Shown here: positions 12,057 through 24,799 of the stretch, piece by piece
How positions within the stretch are numbered: position 1 is the stretch's first letter
Layout: each line of letters begins with the position of its first letter
Origin: Terebella lapidaria
Taxonomy: Eukaryota; Annelida; Polychaeta; Terebellida; Terebellidae
Reading direction: 5' to 3'
Assembly: GCA_949152475.1 (NCBI GenBank)
Contig: OX424568.1
Location: 8,841,667 to 8,905,666 of the forward strand
Length of the DNA stretch: 64,000 bases
Notes under the pieces: generated by a model
Seen by the model: only the letters and a program-made list of their open reading frames with translations
Database searches by the model: none
Told to the model about the DNA's origin: nothing
Translations under genes and position numbers: made by a program

Positions 12057-14516
12057 CGGCGCCCCATGGGCCCTTGTTATATGATATCGTACAGTACCAA
12101 TTAATGTAAGCATGATTTTCAGTTATTTCATTGGTTAAGTCTATAATTGACCACGATAAGACAGGTATGGTGAGGAATATTTATTATTGTACTGATGTAC
12201 TATGTATTAAACAAGGCATACATAAATTATGGTCTCGGGGGAATTCTTGTCTTGAACTACTGAGTGAATGGACCTTTTCACAGAGGCCTCTCGGAGACAA
12301 TGAACATCCGGCAATCGTCGGGTTATTCCGTCAATTCAAAATAGCCACTGAAGACTGGCAACCTAAAACCACGTTCGTGAAACTCCATGGCTTATGACCA
12401 TCCTTTGAACCCCTTACCATCGTAAAGAATTTAAGCGTGCATTATACTGGTAGCACGTTAACATATATTACATAATTCAGAATAGCGTGGTAGATGTTTT
12501 GGCAAAATCAAATGCGTTTATTGCGCACAAAATTTTAATGATACTCAATTTGAAATCTCGAATAAGCCTTCTCATTCATTCACGTGTGGAAAATGGTCTA
12601 CAAATCATCGTTGCACAGCAGATTCGCCATTTTATCCTGATACTAGCCGATTTATTATTCTGATTTTCATGTACTTTGGGCATTTTCGTGAATAATGAAG
12701 TGAAAACACGGCAGGAAAATTATGTACACTGTTACCGTAAATTTACTTATTTTGTCTAGCGAATTCTCAAAAATAAATTAAGAGACTATAATATTTATTA
12801 GTGAATATTTTCATTCCATTGTATGTTCACTTGATTCATTAGCTGTAATATCTTGAATAGCCTATGTATGTTAAGGTAGATAAATTTTATGTCTGATAAA
12901 GATCTATGTAATGATTGCGCGGATGAATCTGTGGTAGACAACCTATTGAACTTCGATCAATGACAGAGTTACCCCCTCTCATGCGCTGTCTCACGCCATG
13001 TGGAATATAGTACATTTTTGACGTGAATAACTAGCTCCTTCGAATTTTACGATATATAACGTGTTTATCGTGTTGACTATGCTGCATTACGGTAATAGAT
13101 TCCACGGAGGATAGCTTGTTGACCAGTTTCTTCTCAAGATTGCATATGCCAGACGCACATGGTTTCAGCATTATGTATGTCAAACCGCCGTATAAACCCG
13201 CTTCACGAAATGCGTACTACTTTCGTTTCAGATTGATAAAATAAACACAAACGGCCAATATGATAACTGTACTTATGAAAATACTTCATAGTTTGCATAT
13301 GTTGGTGTGAAAATCGGCTTTGTTTCAGCTACAAAGATTTTGTTTACGACCATTAAATGACTCGAATGCGAGCATTTGTGATTGGTCGGAAAGTTTGAAT
13401 CTTTTACCACAGACAGTCTGGACTTTTTGTGTCATGGTTTGATTCCGTATTCATTGAGAAAATATTAGAAATGTATTACTACAGAAATGTTAGATGCATG
13501 CATACATACTGTATTGGTCCTGACAGTAGCACAGAGTGCCAAAGTAGGACCCCCTGCAGTAGCGCCCGCAAAAATGAGGTGAGATTTGAGGTCAAATTTA
13601 AGAAAATCACTGAATAATGTAATGTAGTCTTCAATTCCTTTGATTATGATTCAAATAACATAAATGTGTGGATTGGAACACTCTGGGAGTTGATTAGAAA
13701 GAAAGGTTACAATACAAGGTTACAATACAAGGTTACAAAAAAGTCGAAAATTTATGGAGGATTATTAGGGCTTGTGCCACTTTTAGGAACAATACGGTAT
13801 GTCCCTCTTAGAGCAAGATGCTCCATGTTTAAGAGCAGACAAATAAATGAAAGTCATGAATTGATTAGAAATAAATCAGAGATAAAATCTACAATAACAG
13901 AACTAAGCCGGATGTAATGATATTTTCTAGTTTTAAGAAAATACTAGTGATCACATGACCAGTCACATGACTACTCCGAATGGAGGATGACAATATGGCC
14001 GCTGTAGCTCTCAAAATATGGCATATATGCTGACAGTGGGGTGTGAAAATTTATTCAGATCAGGAGGGCACTAGTTTTTTGGAGGTCAATTGAAAGAATA
14101 GCCATGAAAACGATATTACCACTGTGCAATTTGCATATTATATAAGTGTATCGAACTCTCAGTTTCAGTATCTAGCATTATCACAGGAAACTTGCAAGAA
14201 ACTTCCAACACATTCATAAGAAAATTTAAGAAAACACGAAGCCCAAATTTTAGAAATATTTTCTTGTACTAACAAGATATTTTTTCTAGATATATCCATC
14301 CAATTTGAGAAAAAATCATTTTCTTAAATGGTTTATCTATAAAGAAATCCTTCCCTGGCTACGTAGAATATAGTTTTCATTTTGACTGATTTTCTCATTG
14401 TAGAAAATTTTTCTTGGTGACTTTTCAAGAAAATATTTCTTGCCAGAGTCCCTAGAAAATATTTCCTGGGTCTAGAATTCTTTTTCTATTTTAAGAAAAT
14501 TATTTTTTACTGTGCG

Positions 14517-15263
14517 ACTGCAATTCTGCGCGGAGAGTTCCCCATGCGAAGAGTAGAATCTTGAATTCGAATTGTTCTCAAACATGCAGGCAAAGTTAAT
14601 CCTCAAGACCAGGAAGACCAGGACACACATTTGAATCCTTAGAAAAGTGGTGACAGCGTTGTGTACTCCCTGCAATTTTGGCAACGACGAAGAAGTATTT
14701 CAGCCGGCGAAGAGATACATCAAGAAAGTTCTAAAAAGAAGAAAACGCAACACAATGGCTGACTACAACGCCAGCTGTCAGTGTATGTGTGAGAATATTA
14801 CTAATTTTACTAATATTACTAAAACACTGCAACTTTACATCTATCATTCACACACATACTTTACGTTACTGAGTGATATTGCCATAAAGTAACCCCACTG
14901 TGACCACGTGTAGCCAAGTGCTCAGGCTTTTTTTTTTATATTTTTGTGACTGCGCTATCTAGTACCCCATGAAATGCAACAATTTAACGACTGCCAAGTT
15001 GGACAGTAATTCGAGACTCGGCAATCCAAAATACACAATTTATTTGGTCAGAATGATGACTCCTCCATACAGAGCCCAACAAATACCTTTTTGCACTTCC
15101 AACAAAACCGCTGCAGGTTTGGATTGTCGGCTTGAATCGCCAATCCACGGTGTCGGCCAAAATGTTCTTCAAGAGGGTCTTATACCGAATACTGAGGACG
15201 AAATTCACTCCATGCTGTATGAGAAATTGGAAATAAGCAAAAATGTGAATAAATGTGTATTTT
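14517..15263. other. Unassigned sequence before the minus-strand LTR element
   Basis: 14640-14785 is richer in GC and codon-like on the + strand (ends near ATGGCTGACTACAACGCCAG), so it may be an exon of an unrecognised gene. The frame from 14969 runs into the retrotransposon and is not convincing. No function can be named. Confidence 0.25.
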
Positions 15264-15268
15264 CAGCT

Positions 15269-15437
15269 TGTTAAACGTCAGCCGAAATGAAACAACTTCA
15301 TGTAAAACACAAAAACATTTATTCGCGTCCCGCCGCACCAGTGCCAAATCAATCCATCAATATCAATAGACACGTGACACACAGCAAACAATATAACTCA
15401 GGGGGGTCACTCTACCAGAATATTACACACGTTAACA
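15269..15437 (-). repeat. 3' LTR of the minus-strand element
   Basis: 169 bp, identical by eye to the other LTR except that it lacks a 14-base segment. A minus-strand AATAAA (TTTATT at 15318-15323) is a candidate polyadenylation signal. The adjoining interior, CCCCCTA on the + strand, is a purine-rich tract on the element's sense strand. Confidence 0.9.
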
Positions 15438-15571
15438 CAGCTTCCCCCTAAAAATGCTACAAGTCACCATAATCACAATTTAGCACACCCTTAACAACAA
15501 CACCATTATACATAGATACAACTTTACCTTTACTCAGGTTACCAGATCGTTATCCTCGCATCGCATTTCGG

Positions 15572-18500
15572 CTAGTCAAACGCTCGCGATTGGAGTGCCA
15601 AACTCCACCGCATAAGACGCTGATTATTATTTCTGAATGAATGAATCCAGCGAATCGGATTATGATCACTTTGAACGGTAAAGGAGCGACCAAACAGATA
15701 CGGATCTAACATGCGCAAACCCCAAACCATAGCAAGACATTCTTTCTCTATCGTTGAATATCTCTGTTCACGAGGCAGCAACTTTTTACTCAGATAACAA
15801 GCTGGGTGCTCCTCACCATCTGCATCATCCTGTGACAACACGACGCCGAGACCGGCCTCACTAGCATCAACCTGTACGAGGAAGGGAAGTGTATAATCTG
15901 GAATCATCAAAACAGGAGACGAACTGAGAATTTGTTTGATCTTCTGAAAAGATTGCTCACACTTCTGCGTCCATACTACCGTGGTTGGTGCACTCTTCTT
16001 AGTCAGATCTGAGAGAGGCGCAGCTATGTCAGCATAATTGCCGACAAATTTCCGATAGTAATTCAAAAGACCAAGCAAAGACCTAACATCTTTCTTCGTG
16101 ACTGGACGTGGATACTTCAGGATTGACGCCACCTTGGCATCTTCTGGCCTAAGCTTGCCACCGCCGATGATATGCCCAAGGTAAGTAGCCTCTGCTTTAC
16201 CGAGTGAACACTTCGTCGGCCTTGCCGTCAACCCTGCCTTCCTGAGACGTGCCAGCACATCTCGGAGGTGGGCCAGATGATCTGCGAACGTCTCACTGTA
16301 CACGACTATGTCATCAATGTACGAATTTGCATAAGACTCGGCCCCACGAAGAACTTCACTCATGAGCCGGACGAATGTGGCCCCCGAACACTGCATACCA
16401 AAGGGCATCACTTTGAATCTGTACGAACCAAAGGGTGTAACAAAAGATGACTTTTGCTTGGCATCTTCATCGAGGCCGATTTGCCAGTACCCCTTTGAAA
16501 GGTCGATGACAGAAATGTACTTCGACTTACCAATGCCTTCCAGGACTTCCTCAGTTCTAGGCATGGGTTGGCAGTCGAACACGTGTCTTTTCATTCAGTT
16601 TTCTGTAATCTGCACAGAAGCGCCACGTATGGTCCTTTTTCTTAACAAGGACAATGGGTGAACCCCAAGCCGAGTTTGATGGCTCGATGATGTCAGCCTT
16701 CAGCATTCTATCAAGCTCCAGCTTCACAACATCTTTCATGGACTGGGCTAGTCTGTAAGGTTTCTGTCTCACTGGAATCTCATCCACTGTCCGGACTTTG
16801 TGCTCTATCAGTGTGGTCTTTCCTGGATTACTGGTCAACACATCATCAAACTCCTGCAGCAAGGAAGACACCTCATGCCGCTCAGCATTAGACAGACTGG
16901 AACTCACACTGACATCTTGCCATGTCTCTGCAGTGTGGGTCAGCCCCGGAAGTTCCCTGACGACCTGGGTGACGTCATCATCCATGACCCTCGCCGACAT
17001 GAATGCCTTCATGCTACGCTCATGCCATTTCCTTAGCATATTGATGTGGTACACCCTTGTAGGCTTTCTCCCTCCGAATTCCACCTCATAGTCCACTTGG
17101 TTGATCTTCCGTTTCACTGTGTAGGGTCCCTTCCACTGACACTTGAGCTTGCTGCTTTCTGTCGGAAGCAACACCAGGACCTTGCTCCCAACATCCAGAG
17201 ACCTATCTCTCGCAGCCCGATCATACCAAGTTTTCTGGTAAAGCTGCTTCTGAGCCTTCTGCTCTGATGCAAGCTCAGACATGGTGGACAATCGTTCTCG
17301 CATTTTCAGCAAGTATTCTGCCAGCCCTGTAGCATCGGCTTCTCTGCCAGTCCATGTTTCTCGTAAGACATCGAGGGGGCCCCTGACTTTCCTCCCATAG
17401 AGTAACTCAAACGGTGCAAACCCAGTTGCCTCCTGTGGTACCTCTCTGTAGGCGAACAAGAGATAGGGGATGTACCTGTCCCAACCTTTGGGATCGTCAG
17501 CTGCAAACTTCTTGAGCATGGATTTCAATACACCATTGAATCGCTCAGTTAAGCCATTGGCCATAGCATGGTATGGTGAGGTTTTCAGTTTTTTTATTCC
17601 CATTTTGGCACAAAACATGTTCATGAGCTCAGAGACAAAGTTGGAGCCTTGGTCTGTAAGGATCTCATCAGGCACACCAACTCGCGAAAACACCTCTATC
17701 AGGGCTTCACACACCCGTTCTGTCTCAATACTAGGCAGAGGAATCGCCTCAGGGTAGCGGGTCGCATAATCTACTATTGTCAAGATATATGCATTACCCA
17801 TAGCGCTACGATTCAGTTTGCCAATAATGTCCATTCCAACACGACGGAATGGCTCGTCAACAATCGGCATGTTCACCAGTTTGGCCTTTTCCCCAAACCG
17901 CCGTTTACCAGTTTTCTGGCAAACTGGACATGAACGACAGTAGTCAGCGACCTCCTTGAATAGTCCAGGCCAATAGAAATTTGCCAGTATTCGGTCCTTG
18001 GTCTTCTCGACTCCAAGATGCCCAGCCAGGGGAATATCATGTGCCAACTGCATAATCGAGTCACGGTATTTCCTTGGAACCACTACTTGGGTTGCAGCTT
18101 CCAGTCTGTCACCCTTTGGCTTCCACTTCCGGACATAGATACCGTCTCGACAGAAAAACCCAACGTTTTCTGACTTCAACTTTTCAGGATGAACAGTCAG
18201 CCTTCTCACACTCCGTAGTGTTTTATCAGAAGCTTGAAGCCTGCTCAGCTCACTCGCTGTACATCCAAAAACATCGTCACAAACACTCTTCTCCACGTCT
18301 TCTGAGTCTGACGCTCCAGGATCAGATGTGCCACCAGTGACTGCTTCATCAGCAATAGCTGCTGCTTGATTCTCAGCTTCATCATCTTCATCATCATTTA
18401 CCTGATGACCTTCAGACGAAACATCATCAGTCAGAGCTTGTAGATTAACGTCCTTCTGACGTTCCATATCACGTTCTTCTGCTTCTCGCTCAGCCCGCAC

Positions 18501-19955
18501 TCTGCTCCGAGTTGATACACATCCTTGCAGAGGAACATCATCAACTGCCTGACTCTGGAGCTCATACAGCTTCACACCCAGGGGCTTCACTTTCACCGCC
18601 AGAAGAACATCTGCTGGTAAGTTCTCGCATACTCCCACCAGCAATTCACCAGTAAACAGCTCACACTTCAAGTTGACTCGAGCCACTGGAGTTTCAAAGA
18701 TTTTCCCATCAATTTGCTGGACAGACAACTTTTCACCACTCAGGATGTCACAACTTTTCACCAACTTCGAGTTGACCAGTGTCACATCACATGCGGAATC
18801 CAGGAGAAGGTGCACCTTTTGCTGATTAACTTGACCTGGAATGCGCTCACTTGAATCTGATGAGGATGCACCAGCACTGAAGCCCTTCTTCTTTGTGCAC
18901 TCATTGCGTAAGTGTGACGTCTCTCCACAGTTCCAGCATCTACGACCACCAGCTGCACTTTTGCCCTCATTCTTGACATCCTCTTTTTTGTCACCAGCAT
19001 CATCAGCTTTCTTCCCGTCTTTTCTCTTGGGCTTGGAATTTCCATTATTTCCTTTGTGGACGAGTTCGTAATGATCAGCATGGTCAATCAGCTCTCTCAC
19101 TGATTTTGGTCGGTGCTCTTTCAGATAAATCTGCAACTGGGGATAATAGCTTTCCATCATCTGTTCCATGACCAAAAGCTCTTTGAGGTCACACACAGAG
19201 GATTCGGCCTCTTCACCTCGCACCCATCTATCAAGCATGTTTCGAACTCGCACAGAAAACTGGGCATGTGTCTCATCCCTCTGTTTCCTGGATGTTCGGA
19301 ATTTAACTCTATAAGCTTCAGGAGTTAAATTATATGCAGCAAGAATGGCAGACTTCAGCTTGTCAAAGTCACGGGAGTCATCCACAGACAGACGGGTGAA
19401 TGCCTCCCTTGCTTTTCCAGACAAAACCGATGCCAATCTTGTAGCCCATTCGTCATGCGGCCACCGGTTGGCCTCAGCCAACCTCTCAAAAGATGAAAGG
19501 TAAATATCAATGTCATCTTTATCTTCTAGTGGCTTGATTTTTATGCTTTTGATGCCGTGTACAGAAGTGTCTGGTACATGGGTAGATGTTGATGTATTGT
19601 CATTATGCAAGGTATTTTGTAGCTGCAAACGCTCCAGCTCAAATTGCTGACGTTCCCTCTGCAACTGCCTTTGCATCTCCAGCACACGTAATTCATGATC
19701 CTGTCTACAACGTTCTGTTTCACGCAGGTGAGCCATGAACTCCGGCGACATCGCCGCAGGCCCCTGGGGCTGTGATTGAGGACATGCCCCAGACCGCTGT
19801 ATCGGATCAAAGTCATCTATTATGCTCTGCATGTTAAGCGGGGTTGTGTACTTGTTTGGTTGTGGCGTATCAATGTTCAATGGACACCAAAGTTCTGATG
19901 TCACGGACCTTTCGTCCTCATCTTCAGATAACAACAAGAGGGGTTTCTCACTCAT
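15572..19955 (-). pseudogene. gag-pol of the minus-strand Gmr1-like element, frameshifted
   Basis: The upstream frame (19955 down to 16557, 1,132 codons) holds a charged Gag region, one zinc knuckle CWNCGETSHLRNEC (about residue 338), a protease-like LLLDSACDVTLV (383), an integrase HHCC domain (637-677), a DDE core with LTDQGSNF (765) and TERFNG, a GPY/F module (943) and the start of RT (CADYRKLNE). RT then continues in another frame (16594 down to 15572) with PFGMQCSGATF, YIDDIVVYSE and RNase H. The shift lies around 16560-16600. The RNase H end is also cut short after RWSLALQSRAFD, where element 2 has about 27 more residues. It looks unable to make its own polymerase. Confidence 0.88.
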
Positions 19956-21338
19956 AGTAAGTATATGTATTTGTAATATGTACCAACAAAATAATTTTCA
20001 CAATTGTGAAATGTGTTTTTTTTTCTTTTTTTTTTTTTTTTTTTTTTTTTTACGGGTTCTTTGTTTTTTATTTGTATTTACAGAAACTGTGTATCTTAAC
20101 TATAGCAATCGGTATAGAAATGAATGAATGAATAAAGTCAGTACTTTACAGCACTTTGATCACGTCTGTGATCTACTCTGTACAACACAAGGCAAACAAC
20201 AAACAACTGACACAGTAACTTGCGCCCGCCCGCGCACTGTTCCAAACACTACCAGCAATACACACAAAAGTGTCTCGTTATTTCAACAAAACATCGGCGA
20301 ATATTCACCAACTGTTTCGCGCCCGCTGAATGTATTTATACACGTGAGAATAGGTATACAGCGTCTAACTAGCCTTCGCAAAATACACAGCAAAATCGAC
20401 AGCGCAAATAACTCGGTCCGGACCTCAAGCTTATAAGGCAATATTCAAAACCACACACATTGTTCACAAAGTATCACTATATAACTTGTCCCAAAATTTC
20501 TAATGTCTCATGTATATACAAGCACAATTATTCCACACCATATAAGTCCATAAGTCCTGAAATGAAAACTTGCTATTCACTTAAAATTCAGTAATCAACA
20601 CAAATCACACACTGGAAACCTTCCACGGTTGACACACGTCGCTTTGTCCCGTGAGTGTGTGAGCGCCGAGGGGTGACCCAACCAGCCAGCCGTGTCAGCT
20701 GGCATCAAACCCCGCGATGTGGATATCCGCGACGCTGTACAGCCTACAACTGCCCCGAACCACGAAGCAAATACCAGAGCACAAGCGACGATGTACGCAG
20801 AATCCCACGAAGCGATATGACCCGCAGTCCTGCAAGTCGGATCCACTGTCAATGCCAGCCGACAATTGCTTCACACCCCGTCAAGTGCTGTCAACTCACG
20901 CTCGTACCTCGGCCTCCACTTGAGTGGGCTGTATACGGGAAACTTGTCGACTCAACCAAGCGAATCACTGCCTCAGGCAATGCTCCCGTGCACACAATCT
21001 CCGCTGCTTTACGAGTATGTGGACCGCTGTATCACTGTCCACAAGTGCACAAAACCCGGTATTTGGCCAGTCTTGTGTGGGCACTAATTTTATCACGGGT
21101 GGTTTGTGGGGTTTCACATCATTATACACAAAAGCCAGAAATAGTTCTTGTAAACGAAATAGAAATATACTATAAGTGTCCCTCGTTTTTACCGTGTCCA
21201 ACAAATGCCTTCACCAGTCACGAGCACGTGGTAAATGTATGGAATTCAGTGTTTTACCCTGTAGACATCACGTCCGTTGTTTCACCTTCCGAAGGCCTTC
21301 GAATCCGTTGAATGTAGACGTATCCTGGTTGATAGTCA

Positions 21339-21356
21339 ATCCCACCGCTGCCACCA
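21339..21356 (-). other. Primer-binding site, tRNA-Leu type
   Basis: The + strand reads ATCCCACCGCTGCCACCA, which is the 3' end of a typical animal tRNA-Leu including CCA. The minus-strand element therefore has its complement two bases inside the 5' LTR, where minus-strand DNA synthesis would be primed. Confidence 0.8.
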
Positions 21357-21358
21357 TA

Positions 21359-21541
21359 TGTTAAACGTCAGCCGAAATGAAACAACTTCATGTAAAACAC
21401 AAAAACATTTATTCCGTCCATTCCACTCGCGTCCCGCCGCACCAGTGCCAAATCAATCCATCAATATCAATAGACACGTGACACACAGCAAACAATATAA
21501 CTCAGGGGGGTCACTCTACCAGAATATTACACACGTTAACA
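21359..21541 (-). repeat. 5' LTR of the minus-strand element
   Basis: 183 bp. Same ends as the 3' LTR plus the 14-base segment CGTCCATTCCACTC. Confidence 0.9.
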
Positions 21542-21546
21542 CAGCT

Positions 21547-23055
21547 ACGCAGTAAACACTGTATAGCTGATAAAAAAATCCTTGTTGGATGATTGTCACC
21601 AATTATATGATTGCATGCTTTATACGTGTGTCTGTCATCCGTATCCTGTAAATACGGTAGGTTGGATCATAAATATTCATTTGTTCTTCTCAGAACATAT
21701 CCGTGATCGATAATATTCCCTCCAATGCTAAGAAATACAATGGAAGGGTCTCTGCCTTTCGTCTCTGATGTTAGATTGTTTTCAAATTTCGTATGTGGTA
21801 TATGCTGAATTAGATTACTTTTCAAGCATATCCATACACTATTGTGTAGGCAGTTCCCACCCCCATATGAGGATTTATCCTGGAAGTAATCAACATCTTA
21901 TATCCATATATACCACGCATGACTCCGCCCCGCCCCGCCCGCTCCGCCAGGCCCCGCCACGCCTACTTCAGATGTTCATCAGCTTGGTATGAAATATCCA
22001 ATAGGTTATCAATCACAAGCAAATTTACGATCTCTAGCAGCGTTCCCCGATCATCAGCGTTGGTCTGAAGAACCTACAACGTATTGGATATGTTGAATTT
22101 TGCTATCTCGGTTTCTAATTCATTATTTTGAATTTAAATTGTGTTATCTTAGATTGCAGACGTTCTTATCTCGGACTTTTGTTATCAAAGATTTGAAATT
22201 CGTTATATGAAAATTGAAAACCATTATCTCAGATCTTGATTGTTGTCATCTCGAAGTTAATATTTGACATCACGAGTTCGAAACTAGCTACCTCAGAATG
22301 AGGACTTTGTAGAGGTTGTAAGTTGCGAACCAATGAAGACACTGGAGATCAAATAATCGCATTCAGCTAAGTTAGAACACGAGACAAGTTCCGATTCTAC
22401 TTTTACTTTAAGATGATAATATTCAGCTTCGTGATGATGCCTTTACATTTTGTTATAACGGCTTTTCAAAGTCGAGATAACGAATTTATTTTGAATTTGA
22501 GATGACGATTTTGACCTTGAGAAAATATTTTTCAAAGTGGAGATAACAAAGTGGAATATGTAATATTTCGAGAAGAATCATTACTGTGTTTTTTCCATCT
22601 TTCATGATATTTATTTGTAAGTAAGACTAAGTTTCAAGTATTATAGTCAGCTTTACACTTCTATGTAACAGTTGTGACATCGAGGTCCTCAGACCCTACT
22701 CCAACAGCCCGAGGAGGAGATTGAGGCATGGAGCGCTGCCCTCGCAAGCACTGAACAAAGACAGTGAAACAACAGAAGTAGAAAGGCAAACGGTAATAAT
22801 GAAATCATTTGAATATTTCATAATAAATATATACTATAAGGTCAAATTGAATATATGAAGCTAAATATGTGGTGCAGATTTCATATTAATCAAAGCAAAA
22901 CCATTTTAATGTGCTAAAGTCAAGTTCAACACAAAAACTCATACATGTACACTGTATGATTTTTGGGCATTTTGTTTAGGATGGTCGGATCAATTTGAAA
23001 TTTTGTTTGTTTCCATTTGGCATAAAACCATATTTCTTCACCAAATTTCAGATTT
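21547..23055. other. Intergenic sequence with degenerate TTATCTC repeats
   Basis: 21925-21965 is a C-rich tract of GCCCCGCC-like units. 22100-22560 is a diverged patchwork of GTTATCTCG and its inverse CGAGATAAC spaced 25-40 bases apart, roughly forming a large inverted repeat centred near 22.33 kb. No gene is recognised; a CAG-ending, purine-rich stretch at 22690-22790 could be an isolated exon but has no identifiable product. Confidence 0.4.
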
Positions 23056-23535
23056 CTATCTTGAAAATTTAAGAAGTTGGCATTCCACTCCAATGTTGAA
23101 TTTCACATCAAATATGAAATTTGCGAGTCTGAACCGAATTTGGCATATTGTTCGATGTTCGCATTGCATACGCATGCCCACGAGTGCAGTTTCCAGAGAA
23201 TCCCGAAAAATAACCACCCAGTGGAAGGCTGGATTCTGGGTAACACAGTCGTGTGTTACCCCCTGGGCGTCTGTCCTACGGCTGTCCACCACTTCACCCA
23301 GCTCCCGGCAGCACACACACTCCCTCTCTGTTGCCATTGGGATGCACTGTCCGCACATACACCAGTCCGTGTTCCCAAGACGATCAGGAAGCTCAGGCTC
23401 AGGCTCAGGCTGTGCCGGCGGTGCGCGATCATCGACGGCGCCGGCGGCCGGATCTCCCTCACTCAAATCTGATCTTTTAGATCCACTGCGCTTCTTAGCT
23501 ACTCCCACAGGATCAAATAAATTAGGCTTGAACAT
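23056..23535 (-). CDS. P2X7 receptor C-terminal-like zinc-domain protein
   Basis: A 159-codon minus-strand frame. Residues 1-60 are a low-complexity, acidic and Pro-rich leader with a PEPEPELP stretch. Then follows RLGNTDWCMCGQC, ECVCC, and after a gap HDCVTQNPAF and LETAL. This WCxCxxC...ECxCC...C pattern is that of the P2X7 cytoplasmic tail domain (P2RX7_C), a Cys-rich zinc-binding module that also occurs without the channel in many invertebrate proteins. No P2X membrane segments are present. I chose the ATG at 23535, one base after a plausible acceptor (TTTGTGTTAG); the last 40 residues look less like the family and may be intronic. An intact single-exon gene or a domain exon are both possible. 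Confidence 0.7.
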   Translation of the reverse strand: MFKPNLFDPVGVAKKRSGSKRSDLSEGDPAAGAVDDRAPPAQPEPEPELPDRLGNTDWCMCGQCIPMATERECVCCRELGEVVDSRRTDAQGVTHDCVTQNPAFHWVVIFRDSLETALVGMRMQCEHRTICQIRFRLANFIFDVKFNIGVECQLLKFSR

Positions 23536-23536
23536 T

Positions 23537-24799
23537 CTAACACAAATTAAACAGAATGAAAATTGAGCAGTTGAGATTTGGATCCAATTTCCTGTGATTT
23601 CGCGGTGTTGCATCCTGAAATCTATCTCCAGCGATGAACTTGGAGGCAAATCTGTCAAACGACACGTCGGTCAAGGTCATCAGTGCTCAATTTACCCCAC
23701 TTTCGCGAATATTGAGTGTGCAATTATAATGCGAGCACTAGTGGACACAAGTACACATCGATAAAACTGTTCACGAGGCCTGACCGATTCATCGTGTTTC
23801 TGTCGATCAATACCAAAAAACGTCATAATCTACCGAAAGTGAAAGTACGGAATATTACGCAATTAGCACATGAAATGTACACATAAATTGAGGCCCGCAC
23901 TGAATTTATTAATTATTTCAATTAATTAAAGCAACCGTGGAGTAAAAAAATCGATTTATATTTTTTTAGATACCTATTTTTATGTACTTTCATTTGATAT
24001 AATTTTTACAGGACATAATTTTTCGCCGGTGTTCCCCTTTAACGTATGCAAAGCTGTAAGCAATTAGCAATACCTGTTTATTCTGGGCAATCAGTCCCTG
24101 AATTATTGTCCCGTTCAGTAATCTGGGGTCGACGTAAGACTGAATTCGACGATCCGCATGAATTCTAATGTGTGGATTGTGGATCTCCCTGTACAAACAT
24201 TTGGCCCAAAAAATGATAAGACTCGATGATTTCCACCTATATTTGCAATGACGCAAAAAGTAGGCGTTACAGCTCCAGCGTCTAGCTTGAATGAGTGATA
24301 ATGGAAGATACAAAATACCCCGGCATGTCACATCAAGGCATGACGATTGAACACGTGTGATCATTTAACAGCCCTACTCCCAGCCAATGGCGAGGCTCCA
24401 CATGATTTAGTACTGGGAGTTGGTGAAATGCTAGAAGAAGAAAAAATGCTAGAAGAAATCGATGAGTTCGTTTCCCTTTTTCTCGAATAAACACCGATAT
24501 TTATGAGTAATTTATGTTTCTCACGAATTTAGCACATTTCCGAAAATATGTAATTGGATATTCTATTCATCTGTAGCCGAATGAAAACCATAAACCATTC
24601 AATAAAACAAGCAACGCGATATCCCATTTTTTGCGCAGCATCATTAACTAGTTCTACACCAAGACTATTCTGAATGAAAGAACATCAGACATAAATATAT
24701 AAGTATACAATCTGTTTAATAATAATACATATATTCGCAGGTCTATCTGAAACTGAATGATCATGCGCGATGCTCACTGTCCTTTACAACATGTGCTTT
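23537..24799. other. Spacer between the P2X7-tail gene and the repeat array
   Basis: AT-rich. A minus-strand 124-codon frame at 23990-24364 contains a segment like RGILYLPLSLIQARRW but I cannot assign it. Confidence 0.3.

Larger units (their letters stand above)
10014..14516. mobile_element. 4.5 kb TIR-bounded element rich in AAGAAA/TTTCTT blocks
   Basis: The left end, CGCACAG then an A-run and TAATTTTCTTA, is mirrored at the right end as TAAGAAAATTA, a T-run and CTGTGCG, giving inverted ends of about 28 bases. Flanks are ACTGG (10009-10013) and ACTGC (14517-14521), an imperfect 5-bp duplication. CAAGAAA/TTTCTTG motifs cluster inside both ends (10020-10280, 14196-14510). Open frames of 60-130 codons inside match nothing I know, so it is probably non-autonomous. 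It contains the nested element 10755-12056. Confidence 0.5.
15269..21541 (-). mobile_element. Gmr1-like Ty3/gypsy LTR retrotransposon, minus strand, defective
   Basis: Short LTRs (169 and 183 bp) start TGTTAAACG and end GTTAACA, and are flanked by a perfect CAGCT duplication (15264-15268, 21542-21546). The primer site next to the 5' LTR matches the 3' end of a tRNA-Leu. Between the LTRs lies a minus-strand gag-pol with integrase ahead of reverse transcriptase, the order known from the Gmr1 group and otherwise typical of Ty1/copia. A long 5' leader (about 1.4 kb, 19956-21338) contains a T-rich run at 20018-20051. No envelope gene is seen. The polymerase frame is broken near 16.57 kb. Confidence 0.92.

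Noticed and set aside
22100..22560. TTATCTCG/CGAGATAA patchwork as a CRISPR-like or regulated array
   Set aside because: Units vary in length and sequence and are partly inverted; it is a degenerate repeat, and CRISPR arrays are not expected in an animal genome.
23003..23566. 187-codon + frame
   Set aside because: Antisense to the P2X7-tail frame, with low-complexity runs mirroring the Pro/Glu leader; a shadow.
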